Assembly: GCA_921293015.1 (NCBI GenBank)
Contig: OV121089.1
Location: 42,603,220 to 42,667,219 of the forward strand
Direction of reading: 5' to 3'
DNA: 64,000 nucleotides
Source of the DNA: Phorcus lineatus
Lineage: Eukaryota > Mollusca > Gastropoda > Trochida > Trochidae
The notes under the pieces were generated by a model, which saw nothing but the letters and a program-made list of their open reading frames with translations, had not been told where the DNA came from and did no database searches. Of this stretch, positions 1-12,600 are shown piece by piece. Made by a program: the position numbers and the translations under genes. Within the stretch, counting starts at the first letter, position 1; every line of letters starts with the position of its first letter.

Positions 1-22
1 TGATAATTTACTTGGGTACTCT

Positions 23-230
23 GGGTACTCATTATCTTGCATTAAAAAAACAATATCTGTCGATTGAAGATTTGGAGTTAAAAACTGTATAGGTCCCTGC
101 ATCTCCTGTCCACCAACCATGGTAGAGAACACGCACCTGCCGTTTGTTATGCACCTTGACATAGCTATTGTATTCTAGATGTCTTCCTGGGATTGTTTCT
201 GGCTTCCCTTCTCTAAGCACTTCAGCAAAT
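23..230 (-). other. Possible fragment of an unrecognised coding exon
   Basis: An open frame on the - strand reads EVLREGKPETIPGRHLEYN and then VKVHNKRQVRVLYHGWW before a stop. Its composition is protein-like compared with the AT-rich surroundings. I cannot assign a family and see no unambiguous splice sites. It may be the last exon of a gene outside the window or part of a degenerate mobile element. Confidence 0.2.
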
Positions 231-1284
231 GCTTTTTAAAACCCGTTGGCTTATTTTCAAAAGAAGGTTTGCGAATAGTTCAATTCAACCCCTCATCTCT
301 CATTTCTCTTCCAGAATTGAAAAATCGTCACTAAACGGTCTCTTACAGACATCTTAAATAGTCGGGATCTTCAGTGCCGTCGCTTTTACAGAGCAGTACT
401 ATTTTTCACTTCGTGTAATAACACAAAATAATAATTATTATGATAACTTGTAATACCCTTGCTATTACTCGGGCTATTCAAGAATTCAATCTCGTATCGC
501 CAGGTCATGAGATACTCTGCATGTGACAGATATAGAAACTAGAGGAACACGGAAAAGTACAAATGAAATAACGACGTTGACGATATTGTCACATTGATAG
601 TTGACACTACAGCAAGATGACATTTATATTATTGATTTGGTCCTTAAGAAATAAATAATTCGTATAGACACAAGATCAAGATTGGGTTTGTGACATTATC
701 TTGCGAATCTATTCTAAGTTCATAAATATCATAAAATGACATTACTATCAAACTCGACATTTCCGTTTAGCTTATTAATGTTTTAATTATTTTCAAATCT
801 TCTTTATTCATTATCCTCTTTTCTAACGACAGTGTAACCGATGAAAAATTTCAAAAACTGATTGACATTTTGAAAAGATATACTTAGAATACCAAGTTGA
901 CAATTCATTTCCTTATTATTCATGGTCGTCTATACCGTAAGTTTTAAAAAACCTTTTCAGATATTTGAATAGGACAAGGAGCGCTTCTCAGTAGACTCCA
1001 GGGTCGCCGTGATCGAACCAAGGAAACAAAGATACTTAAGAAGAACATTTCATCACTTGTGTGGCATCTTAAGACAAGTTTACATATCAATAGCATTAAT
1101 GCAATTGAATAATATCAATTCAAAATGTGGATATTTATGAAAACACTTCAGTTTATATGAAAACAAAATCATCATAATCGTATGATATGATAACATAAAG
1201 GTTAAGATTTAAAACTCTTGAATGAAGACACAAAACATTATAATCAAACTGAGACATAATGACAAACAAATTATAAGGAACGAT

Positions 1285-1603
1285 ATTGAGTTTTATCAAT
1301 GTTGTATTCTAAAATGAACTTCAATACTGAACGCCAAACTGCAGTAGATAATTATCATCTTGTTAATAACACCGCAGTCTCAAGGAAATTCAAAGATGTC
1401 TTAAATTACAAATACCATTTCCATATTTGTATTCCCGTTGATCCAAACATTTTTAAGCACATTTTTAGGTGAAGAAAGGGACCTCACGAAAACGAAAATA
1501 AATCCAAACAATTGCAAGGCAGTCTCATTTAATTTTATCATTAGCAGTTCAATAACGAATGTTGCAGGTTCGGTTAACATACGCGAATCCATTTCCCTGT
1601 AGT
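1285..1603. repeat. Direct repeat copy 1 (partner 3261-3559)
   Basis: About 320 bp starting TTGAGTTTTATCAATGTTG and ending TCCATTTCCCTGTAGT. It matches 3261-3559 with scattered substitutions and small indels (about 10% by eye). The two copies flank a TTAA-flanked MITE. The family is unknown. Confidence 0.85.
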
Positions 1604-2472
1604 TTAAATTATTAAAGGTGTTCACATTAGAATGGCGGTTGATACGTGAACTTTTCTTCTGCTTCTGTGGATAATGTGGTTGATTGTTTGTTCTGAGGCT
1701 TGACCCTTTGAAGATAATGCATTTGGCATAAACATGTACTAAGAATTAGGTAAAACTTTGAAGACTTTTTTTTCAAAAGACGTGCAACTTCACCTTTAAG
1801 ATTTGCTGTACCTTTTCTTTTTGTCCAATTGAAAAAGTAAAACCGACTCGTGGTCTCGACGCAAAGTGTTTGAAGTATCTTGAACATTTGTCAGAAGCTT
1901 TAACTCTTTCTCGTAAAACAACTATCTATTTTATCGTAACTAAAATGGAAGAATCTGATATACAAACATTGACATTTATCACGTATCTGATTGATATTAT
2001 GATAAACGGAGCTTACGACGGTAAAGATAATGTTTCTTCTTTGATAGGGAAACGGGTAGAATAATGTGCCGTCAGTCAGTTTTTTACATCACAAATATTT
2101 GATTTTAAATACTCTTTAATACGTCAGGAAATGTTTTTCAATCTCCCGTTGCCAAAAGATCCTCACCTTCCCTCATTAGTTGAACAAAACCTTTTTGCTT
2201 ACAGTTCCGATAAGTTCTAGTTGCAGACACTAGTTTTACATTCTAATGAAATATTAAACCATAAACTACAAGACGAGTGGTAGTATATCATAAACTAGGC
2301 GTGATTAAAGTCGATCGAATGAATGTTTTAAAATATTGACTCTAGCGATATTCGAACGTACTCTATTAGGGGCTGTCCTCTCGACAACGGTCGAGCACAG
2401 CTCCTTGCTAGAACTAGACCTTTTCGATAAAACAACACCATTAATATCGTTTTAATCCAGCAACATAGTGTA

Positions 2473-2951
2473 TTAAAGAGCCACTCCGTGAGTTGTTGGA
2501 ATCATATATACCAAACTTAATCAATGGTGTCATTTGATCGCGAAGTATCTACTTTTAACAAAACAGACACATTTCAAAGCTAATTGGTTTTTTTACAGTG
2601 ACAATATGAAGGTAGAACGTCGCAATTATGATCGAAAACCGGACAGTGGCGCGCGTCAAATAGTCAAACGTAATTTTGGAGACTTATCTAAAACAGCCAG
2701 GAGGGCAGTTAGGAGTTGATAGTGTTTGTTAGGTTATATAACTAGTATCCATGTATATTGGACGTAATATCTACACCTCTGTGCATTTATAAGGCTGTTT
2801 TTAGATTTTCATGGAAAACCAGTATTTATCATATATATGTATTTTGGACATGAAAAGTAAAGATGTTTTGATTTTATATCACCACATATGACATTTAGGT
2901 TCGTATCAAAGGTAAATAATATGTTATGAAAATCACGGAGTGGCTCTTTAA
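2473..2951. mobile_element. TTAA-flanked MITE, subfamily A, copy A1
   Basis: The 479-bp element has perfect 19-bp terminal inverted repeats, TTAAAGAGCCACTCCGTGA and its reverse complement at the far end. Each end carries TTAA, consistent with a TTAA target duplication of the piggyBac type. Internal landmarks (GATCGAAAACCGGACAGT, CATTTATAAGGCTGTTTTTAG) recur in A2. The 61-codon open frame inside is not conserved in A2 and is not a gene. Confidence 0.9.
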
Positions 2952-3260
2952 ACATAAGTCAAAGGATGGAAACATCGCGCATAAAAATCGTTTCATATTT
3001 TATAACTCAGACAGACTCCTAGCATGAAAGAGTTTTTATTATGAATTTAAACTATTTGTAGGTGGAAGCTTTAATATGACTTTATTGCGTTATTTTGACA
3101 TTTGAAATAGGACTGTCTCAGTTAAACTACTAACATCAACAGCTGTCTCGAATTGTCTCATGAAATCGGGGTCATATTGCAGAGTCATGTTCATATATTG
3201 CTTGTAAACACTAATGAACGTTTTTTTCTGTTCACATTGGCTATTTTAAAGCATTTGAGG

Positions 3261-3559
3261 ATTGAGTTTTATCAATGTTGTATTCTAAAATGAACTTCAA
3301 TACTAAACACGCCAAACTGAAGTAGATAATTATCATCTTGTTAATATCACAACAGTCTCAAGGAAATTCAAGATGTTTTAAATTACAAATATCATTTCCC
3401 TATTTGTTTTAAGCACATTTGTAGGTGAAGAAAAGGATCTCACGAAAACGAAAATAGATCCAAGCAAATGCAAGGCAATCTCATTTACTTTTATCATTAG
3501 CAGCTCTATAACGAACGTTAGAGGTTCGGTTAACATACGCGAATCCATTTCCCTGTAGT
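3261..3559. repeat. Direct repeat copy 2 (partner 1285-1603)
   Basis: Same unit as copy 1 in the same orientation, about 20 bp shorter (it lacks the ATTCCCGTTGATCCAAACAT segment). Shared landmarks are TAGATAATTATCATCTTG and GTTCGGTTAACATACGCG. Confidence 0.85.
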
Positions 3560-3716
3560 ATAGAGTCCGTGGAAAAATCATTCATGGCAAGATGAACATG
3601 CAGAAGGTGTCTGCATGAGAGATTCCAGGGTTGTTTACGCCTTTTCAAATGCAGTCAATTGCTTAAAGGTTCTTTTGAAGATGTCCTAAGAAAACCTTTT
3701 TCGACACAATGGTCCT

Positions 3717-4001
3717 GAGACCAAAGTTCAGTTAGTGTGCAATTGAAGTACGTGAATGAAGACACGGTAAGGACTAGTTTGTAGGCCAGACCCTGAAACA
3801 AGGTAGAAGCCTAAGCAAGTCTATAAAAAGACTTTAGAGATTGATTTCAGGAAAATGAAGAAATTTCAAGCTCCTTTTCATTTCATTTAATATTTTTTTT
3901 AATTTTTCGATTAACTGATACATTTTGAATTCAGAGTCTAATTGTTAGAATAGGTAGGGACTTCACGTGCTTCCATTGTACACTAACTGAACTTTGGTCT
4001 C
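3717..4001. mobile_element. Short inverted-repeat element (MITE-like, 285 bp)
   Basis: The left end GAGACCAAAGTTCAGTTAGT is mirrored at the right end as ACTAACTGAACTTTGGTCTC, and the inverted similarity continues for about 40 bp. The inside segment AGCCTAAGCAAGTCTATAAA recurs inverted near 48805-48870. No autonomous relative is seen. Confidence 0.7.
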
Positions 4002-5499
4002 GCTGGCTATTTAAGCGACCTACAGATTTCGTCAAACAAGGTCGCTATAGTTGTATAAAATATCAAGAGAAATTTATTACTCTGCGTGGTTGCTATGAGG
4101 TGGTGTAATATCTGGTCAACTTTTGTTCCTCTAAGTCCACTGCAAGTTTTAAAAGTTAAAAGGTTTTGGAACGGTCTGTTTCAATGAAACTGGAGATATG
4201 ATAAGCATATGCTATGAATATGAATATCGACACATATATCGTTTGGTTCTGGAATGTCATGTTGCTGTGTTGACCAGAATTTGGAATTTCGAAAAGTATC
4301 GTTTTTGGAATGAATTTTTCATTGAGGAGTGCTTCTTGAAATCGAGGGAACATGCAATGACATTAGTTTGAAATGCTTACACTATTTTAGAAAGTAAGTA
4401 ATGAAATCAGCGAAAGTATTTCCATTTGTTTTGCTTCAATAGTGCTCAACAAACCAGTTTTTGTAAAGGTAATATATTTTCTAACTCATGCATATTTTTT
4501 TCCATTAGATAGGAAACATTTCACTAAAGGATGCTTTTAATATCGTGATTTCTTTGCTCTTGCGGTGTCTGGAAACATGATTAATGCAGAAAATGGTATT
4601 TCAAATCGCGTCTTTCATCCGCACAGACAAATTTGTAAATCTTTCAGAGGCATTGTCGTAAAGTAAAAGACGACTACACGTTACATTATCAAAATATACT
4701 ATAAAACTGAAATTTCAGGCCTGTTTAAGGGTAAAAGAATTTCCAACATTGGCAATTTAATCTTTTGTGTCTGGATACAGAGTGACGGATCTTGACTTCA
4801 AGGCTTCGAGGAAAGTTTTCGCTCAAGCTTTCTGAAACTTGGAACATACCTTGCGAATACCAATATTTTGGTTGGTTATAACCTTTAACTTGAGCATATG
4901 AACCACGATTTCTGGAAACTCCCACACTCAATGATGGAACTGGTAAATCTAAATTTTTGTTTCATGTTTTCCTTCAATGTCAAAGTCACCTACAGACGCA
5001 TAATAAAGCGTGAACTCATTCTATCAGTTTTAAACCTCAACCATGGCAATCTCCAAAAGGGTAACAATTCATAAATTTCTTGTCTATAAAAGGACTAATG
5101 CTTTTGAATCAGTCTTCGAAAGGTCAATCTCTCTTTATTATTCATTTAAATGATTTATATAATTAAACGACATTTCAAACAACCAATTAATTTGAAATGC
5201 CTCTTCAGAAGGTCAAGTTTGCATCAATAGGAATATGTAAGGGGTGGGGTCAGATATTGTGCTCTCAAAGCATTCTTGTCATGGGAACATGGGAATAAAT
5301 TTCAAAGACGCGTTACTTAAAACTAAAGCCCCGAACGTCTGCAGAAGAAATTGTAAAAGAAAACATTACAATTGTGTTGTTACATAAGGCGAGAAGACTT
5401 TGGAGCCTGAAGTAAGCAGCGCATTAATTAGTTATTCAGTATTTTCGTTGCAACATACATCCAACTTCTACGCAACTTGATTATTGGAAAATTATAAGT
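4002..5499. other. Intergenic DNA without recognised features
   Basis: AT-rich sequence; short open frames lack splice signals, homology or codon bias. Nothing else is supported here. Confidence 0.5.
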
Positions 5500-5868
5500 G
5501 ATTATTGGAAAGTGCTTTACACCTACATTCAAATATTAACTCCTATACTAGCTAGATATAAAAAAAACCCCTGATAACTGCTTCACACAGATATTCAAAC
5601 ATTCACTTCTATTCTTTACCATCATATATTCGAATAAATGATAACTGCTCCACGAAGTCATTCAAACGTTCAAATTCTATACATTTAAGATATTCCAATA
5701 ACTGATAACTGCTCCACAAAGTCATTTAGACGTTCAACTTCTATACTTTCAAGATATTCCAATAACTGAAAATTGTTCCACACAGGCATTCAACCTCTAA
5801 AATTATTCAAGAAAACTCTAAGTATTCGAATAGCTGAAAAATTATTCATACTGAGATTTAACTTCGAT
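5500..5868. repeat. Degenerate tandem repeat, unit about 64 bp, about 5 copies
   Basis: Successive units begin GATAACTGCTCCACAAAGTC and end ATATTCCAATAACT, with drifting sequence toward both edges. It lies just before the poly-G tract. Confidence 0.75.
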
Positions 5869-5935
5869 TCAAATTCACAAAGTCATATTCATTCGCGTAC
5901 GGTAAGGAAATATTGAAAAGCCTTAAAAAGTGTCT

Positions 5936-5985
5936 GGGGGAGGGAGGGTGGGGGGGGGGGGGGGGGGGGGAGGGGGGGGGGGGGT
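5936..5985 (+). repeat. Long poly-G tract
   Basis: About 50 bp almost entirely G with a few A/T interruptions. It is G-quadruplex-prone, and its length is probably uncertain in any assembly. Confidence 0.9.
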
Positions 5986-6020
5986 GAATATATCAATGCT
6001 GCTCACTGCCACCTTGTGTC

Positions 6021-6511
6021 TGTATGGTTGAACCATTCTGTTGGGCATGTTCCCCTGTCTGATTGCACCAATATGTTGGGCATATTCCCCTGTATGATTG
6101 CACCAATCTGTTGGGCATATTCCCCTGTATGATTGCACCAATCTGTTGGGCATATTCCCCTGTATGATTGCACCAATCTGTTGGGCATACTCCCCTGTAT
6201 GATTGCACCAATCTGTTGGGCATGTTCCCCTGTCTCATTGCACCAATCTGCTGGGCATATTCCCCTGTATGATTGCACCAATCTGTTGGGCATATTCCCT
6301 TGTATGATTGCACTAATCTGTTGGGCATACTCCCCTGTTAGATTGCGCCAATCTGTTGGGCATGTTCCCCTGTCTGATTGCACCAATATGTTGGGCATAT
6401 TCCCCTGTATGACTGCACCAATCTGTTGGGCATGTTCCCCTGTCTCATTGCACCAATCTGCTGGGCATATTCCCCTGTATGATTGCACCATTCTGTTCGG
6501 ATTATTTCCCT
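6021..6511. repeat. 35-bp minisatellite, about 14 copies
   Basis: The unit reads TGTATGATTGCACCAATCTG followed by TTGGGCATATTCCCC. Because 35 is not a multiple of 3, each strand stays open in more than one frame, producing several overlapping spurious open frames. On the - strand it passes without a break into the Tc1/mariner-like remnant at 6512-6811. Confidence 0.92.
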
Positions 6512-6811
6512 GCTGCATCCCGAATTGATCAATACGGGTTTGCTGCAACTCCTCTGGTAGGGTTTCTTCAAACTCCCTTTGGTGTTCTTCTACCAATCGT
6601 TCGGCCGAGTTGGTCCCAGACACGAATGTGGGGTTAAAATCAGGGGACTGGTTATGGTATCAGGGTAACACAACTGAAGACCATTGTTCTCCCGATGTTG
6701 AACAGTTCGGGAACAATAAAATCGAGTATCGTCATCAATGATGAGTTGCCTAACGGCAAATCTGTGCTTATCTAAATGATTGATATCGACAACAACTCCT
6801 CGATAGAGCAA
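6480..6811 (-). pseudogene. Decayed Tc1/mariner-type transposase C-terminus
   Basis: On the - strand the pieces SPDFNP and, one frame over, VWDQLGRTIGRRTPKGV match the SPDxNPIEHxWDxLGR motif that carries the last acidic residue of the Tc1 DDE triad. EELQQ then NRMVQSYRG follows, like the ELQQ...LVQSMRRR end of such proteins. At least one frameshift and a stop break it. The upstream catalytic residues are not recognisable. Confidence 0.55.
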
Positions 6812-7532
6812 AGGTCCTGTACTTCCTCCTCAAAGTGTCACCAAATCAGTAATAAGAGAAAAACGCTATCATCATAACTGATCAGAACTGATTGTACGGT
6901 TGGCATAATGTTCATGATTATCCCATATTTGTACTTTTCCATATTCTGATTCGTCCATCAACAGCTAAGCATCAACTTTGAATTTTTCCCATGATCCTAG
7001 GTTCTGCTGCTGTGATAGACACATACCTTCAATTTAAAACTATCTTTATTAAACGAGTTAATAATTTAGTATAAAACGAGCGAAAGCGAGTTCGACACCA
7101 AGTCATTCCCTAGTTTGATAAATCAGTATTTAACAGTAGGAAGTTTAGTAAACAATTTTATCACCGTGGTTGTGCTCAGTTTCGCTACCTATATTAATGG
7201 AAGGCAGTCCTACTGACATTATCGATAATCTGAATGTCGAGGATGTCCTTCAGAATGAAGCCCACTAATCTACCATTTCAATGTCTCCGTCATCTACCAT
7301 TGTTCAATGGAAGTCGAAACACATTAAGAAAAGGGAAATCACATTTTTTATTTAGATTGTCTTTATTATCTTAGCCAGTTTCGAAATAAAAGTGATAATT
7401 TTCCTAGAATATCCATTTAGATCTCACGATTAAGAGAATTGACATGAACGTTTTTGGCCCGGGTTATATAACAACCAGTGAAGCTGCAGCATTGAAGTCT
7501 GTGTCAGCATACATGTCACAGCAGCGACCAGT

Positions 7533-8554
7533 TACCGTAGATCCTTAATAATCGCCTGCCTTGAATAATCGCCGGGTCAAACCCCGCTATAATACAATTA
7601 TAAAACAAAACTGATAGCCTGGCATTGATAATCGCCGGTTTTAAGCTTCATTGGGCGTCATATTATGAAGTACATTTACTGAGACTACAATTTGAATACG
7701 TCGGTACATTTTGATTACGATTTCTGCCTTTTTTATGAAGTATCTACTATCAAAACGCAATATATGACATAAAAACTAAGTCTGAAGATCATACCTTAAG
7801 CAGATATATAGTTTAAAATCGTTAAAGAATATCAATCGCTTGGAATGTGACTGTTTCACAGAACAAAGATGTTCCATCTAACACCCGAAAACACATAACA
7901 AAACTTTTAATGAATAATCACACATTGAGTTAGTTCAAATGAAAATGACCTTACAATAAGTTCAAACGAAACCCACTTAGTGTTGCAAGAGGATTAATCG
8001 ATTGAACATACTTGATACGTACCATAATAATAACAACAACAACAATAATAACAACAACAACAATGATAATATAGCAAATATCTTATATAGGTACAATTGA
8101 GGTGTGTTGTTAAATCAAATTTATTCAAGAAAATTGATTTTTTTAATGGAACCATATAATGAAACATAATAGATATACAAACTTAGACAAATATATATAC
8201 ACGTATTTGTCATTGAAATGGATACTTGATCTGTTGACAAAAGTAACATAGAGTGTTAAAATAAAGTCAAATTACCTATGAATAATGAATTTTGTCTACA
8301 TATCAAAGTTAAGTTAATTACGTCCATTGGATTATAAGCACGAGTTGATTAACGAGGGGGATTACATGTACTAAGTGTAGTCCGTGGACACTGTTCACAT
8401 GAGGAAAATTCCGATCACTCTGTATTTAGGGATTATAAAACATTTTACTCACATATTTTGGTATCGAGAATAATCGTCTACCTTAAATATTTTCCGAATC
8501 ACATCACTTTTTGAAATCGATAATCGCCAGACGATTATTCAAGGTTTTACGGTA
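7533..8554. mobile_element. Non-autonomous DNA transposon with TA flanks (about 1 kb)
   Basis: The left end TACCGTAGATCCTTAATAAT and the right end, read inverted, TACCGTAAAACCTTGAATAAT define imperfect terminal repeats of about 25-40 bp carrying repeated AATAATCG blocks, flanked by TA. This fits pogo/Tc1-type TA-targeting elements. No transposase remains inside, and an AAC/AAT microsatellite lies at 8022-8071. Confidence 0.7.
8022..8071. repeat. AAC/AAT microsatellite
   Basis: Alternating AAC and AAT triplets for about 50 bp within the 1-kb TA-flanked element. Confidence 0.9.
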
Positions 8555-9691
8555 TTGACTTCCTGGTCACAAAATTGAGTTTCCATGTAAGTCTGCCACA
8601 TGTTACCTGTATTCATTGGACGTGTGAAATAATGCATAACATTAATTAACAAAGAACAGGAATAGATTGTTCGCTTTTCAAATAATAAAAATCTTGTTAT
8701 ATATAAGACCATTTCCATGAATATATATGTATCAAATGATACATGCATGAAAAGCTTAATATTCAAAGGAACAATACGGAAACTGAATAAAAGCATGTAT
8801 ATAACCGACGGTGATGGACGATTTACATTGGTTGACATCCGGTGTTGTCAGAAGTATAATGTATCGTAATTAATCAAACGAGTGTTGTATAACATATAAT
8901 ACGGAAGAATGAAAATGCAAATCATTGGTAATAACCATGAACACACTGCAATTATGTAATGACATTACATTGCATGAAATTCACATTCTTTATTCGATTT
9001 GTTAGTTATTCGAATTGGAAAGAAAGAGTTAAGGAGTTCAAAATAAAACGAGAGAAAAATGAGAGATTTATAAAAACGTCCACTGATATAGAAGTAGGAA
9101 ACTTGAAGCAAAAATATTTTTTTTTCAATTTTAAGAAAAATCTCTTGGAATCCCGGCAGAAACTATTCAAACCTCGAATTTTGCAACAACACATGTACGT
9201 CGGAGAAGGGTTTTCAAAAGCATATAGTGGTAACGAAATGCACTAGCTTGCTTTGCTGGAACGTGACATGCAGTGGTTTCGTACAATAATGTTATGAATT
9301 CATTCGAACTTGTGTGTCAGACAAGGGATTTTGTTGGCAAACATTTATAATTCAATCAAAGAATATATATTATGAGAGCTTCTTTCAATTTTCCACATGC
9401 ATGGGAGATCACTCTAATTTATTATATTTCGATAATGACAGCATTGACAGGAGATGTTAAACTGGCAAGTAGCTAATATTCAGATCTATTACTTTGTTTA
9501 GTAACGTCAAGGTTTAGTTAACAAACACAATGTAATCGATAAACAAACTTTACAAATCAGATTATACTTGTCAAATGCAATTCGAGGAATGCTGTTGCTA
9601 AAGTCAGAACATTTTACTGTTTATTTTAGTACTTAATGATTTTTGTTGACGTTCCAGGTTGATTAAGTTTTAAACTAGTAGATGTGACAAA
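8555..9691. other. 5' flank of the GH63-like gene, no recognised feature
   Basis: AT-rich with short chance open frames only. A possible acceptor (GTTCCAG, 9652-9658) precedes the start codon by about 34 bp, so a 5' UTR exon may lie upstream. I see no TATA box or CpG-rich promoter I would defend. Confidence 0.4.
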
Positions 9692-12600
9692 ATGAAGAGA
9701 GTTATCTCCCCTGATAGAGATGAGGAGCTGCCAATTCCTAGAAAAAGACCAACTACTTCTGCCAGTGTAGGAGAAAATGGTATGAAGACTAAAGATTGAT
9801 TTTTGTCAAATACATTGTATAAAAATATTTGCATTGGTGTTGTCATACTGTATCAAGAATTACCAAAACAAAAAAGTTGTAGCTGATTAGACAAGTGTAT
9901 GTACAATCTATGATTCCTAGAATGAAGCGTCAAAAAATTAAATGATTAATTCACACAGTACAAGACCTACTGATAGAGTGATAATGTAATTAAAGAAAAG
10001 CAAAATTATGATTTTCTTTAGGCAGCACTAAATGGCCCAGCTCTCATTTGAGACCCAGTGCTCTATTCCCCAAGGATTCCAAGGATGAACCCCACCCCCT
10101 ACCCCCCAAATCTTTTCATAAATTAAGCTTCCCTTTTAAAACACCTTGATAACCCACTGACAATGTTAATGGACGATGTGAATGTACTGTACATGTTGTA
10201 GACAGAACTAGACCAGGCCAGAAATCTATTCCTGAGACAACCACAGCAGACTGGGGTCTGTGGGGTCCGTACCTGTCGGAGCGTCAGTGGGGGACTGTCA
10301 GAGAAGACACGTCCAGAGATGGTAACTGGTCAGTCACTTTGGTCAATTTGTTTCCTAAAAGCACCCTTGAGAAAGTTCTTATTCTCATCTCTTACATGAT
10401 ACAAGATAACCCGGTGTTGATTATCTCTGCTTTCCAAGTTAGCTTCAAGAAGTCAAGTCGTGTATGGTCCTTCCCCAATATGGAGAATACTTATTTGATT
10501 TAAATCATTCTATCACAGCTGGGAGAGTCTATCCCATGATGCCTCATCCAGGACAGCATACCGTAGCGGCGAGGACGGACTGCTGGGTGTTTGTGATAGA
10601 GATGGAGTCTTGTGTACAGCGATAGCCTTGTGGAACCACCGAGACCCCTGTCTTAAGGAAAGGCTGTTCGGACTGACCAACCCTGAGGTAAAAAAGGTCT
10701 AAAAAATGTTTTTTTGACAGACATAAGCTTGTGGAATCACCGATACCTTTTTGTAATCAACAACATGCCTGTCTGGAAAAGAGACTGTTCTAGAAAAGAA
10801 ACTGGTGTTTTGATTCAAATTTGACAGCATTCCATTTGATAAATTCGTAAAAATCCTCCTTTTCTGAACAATTCTATTTCAACCCCTCAGTTACCCTAGA
10901 TAGTAGCGTAAAATCTCCAATTTAAACACTGCCCCTGAATAAACCCCACTGTCATTTAGATTTTTTTTTTATCATTTTAAAATTTATTTGTCCTTGTCTC
11001 CAGGGTAACCATGGAGAGGACGTGAAAGAGATATACTACTACCTTGACAGCAACCCACAACACTCGTATATGCGTGCCCTCTACCGCTACCCTCAAGGAT
11101 TGTTTCCTTATGAAGAACTTATTGAAAGGCAGGGAGATGTCACACAGCCTGAATATGAACTCGCAGATACAGGTTAGCTTTATTTAATGTTAAATTCATT
11201 AAAGGGGCTGAAGCACTTTTTTTAAGGTTACATTCCAAGTGATCTCACCAAAAAAAAACGTTTCCAGTTGCAAGAAAATTGTTTTCATGGAAAGAAGCAG
11301 TTTTAGAATGAACATACCATGATTGCATGCCTCCAGATGTGCGGAAATAACACATTAAAGATAAAAACAAGGAGTGACATATACACATAACGATCACCAC
11401 TCCTATAACATAATATTTATTTTAATAAACAGATATGGAAGAAAAAAAGTCAGCTACCTGAATGATTTACTTCAGATACATGATGTGTATGAAGGGTTTG
11501 CTTATGTTACCGATATGAAAATACTAGAGGATCTGAAAACCATAAACCTTGAAATACTCCTAGTCTTTTTCATTTTGTTATTTTACTCCTAAATTTTTAG
11601 TTTGAGGAGTACCATACCACTGGGTCCAAATAATTATCTAAAGCCTTGTTGATCATTGCACAAAGCAATTACTCTTAGTGCCATTCTTTAACATTGTGCT
11701 AAGGCTACCTTAGCGATTTGAGGTCTCCTTAGTTTGTTGTGCAACGGGACTCTGGATTGGTTAAGCTAAGAATCAATTTCCCTACCTCTAATGATTAAAA
11801 GGTGTTCACACCAAAACATGGCAGTCAGGGGTTTTTGCTTTATACATGATTACTTTGTCTGTGACTGCAGATGATTGGGTTGAGAAATGAGATGTTTTTA
11901 CTCTCTGAAGATAATATATTTGGCATAAGCTAAAAAAATTTCGGGAAAATTTGAAGAAAAAATCTTTTTAAAAATTTGCTAAAGTTAAACTAAACTATTT
12001 ATTAGTTTTTCTTCGTGAAATTAAGAGATATACACTATAAATAACTCACCGGTATTTGATGCTTGGGATATGCCCTATCTTTGCCCTATAGGTCTTTCTG
12101 GGTCCTCCAATTTCTGAAATGTTTTTGTTTCAATGGAAACAGGTTTTATTATATTGTACCCTGTTACCAAAATGTTACTAGTAACTGCCATGCGTCAAAA
12201 AAAAAAGAAGAAAAATATTAAGAAAATACTCAGAAAAAGAGGGGTTTTTTTTGGAACGGAAAAGTTTTTAAAAAATTTGAAAAACCTTCGAATTCATCAT
12301 ATCTTACTGAAAGTTTGTATTGATTTACCAACCTACTGAAGTGTTGACATCTAATAAAAATTCCAAACAAGAGAGTTAGCTCTCGACTCATTTGGGTTCA
12401 TTTCATCTAATTAGACCTTGATATTGTAAGCCACCTGACCAAGAACTACAAACAAGCTAATTACCAAATAATATGATTTTATTTATTATCAACAAGACCA
12501 CACATTGTCTTTGGTAACTGAGAAAACTTGAACATGACTGTCCTTGAATAAATATATCACCAGATCAACAACAACAACACTAAACAATGTAATCTCTAAA

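Noticed and set aside
2534-2719. A 61-codon frame within MITE A1
   Set aside because: The frame is not maintained in the second copy (28223-28762), and the element has the size and termini of a non-coding MITE.
6003-6623. A 206-codon frame with NRLVQSYRGICPTDWCN repeats
   Set aside because: Most of it is the 35-bp minisatellite. Only the first ~50 codons resemble a transposase end, and they are frameshifted relative to the rest of that motif.
10322-10323. GT at 10322 as the donor of exon 2
   Set aside because: It would leave the wrong phase for exon 3 and lose the conserved DGN-x-WES block; the donor at 10329 restores both.
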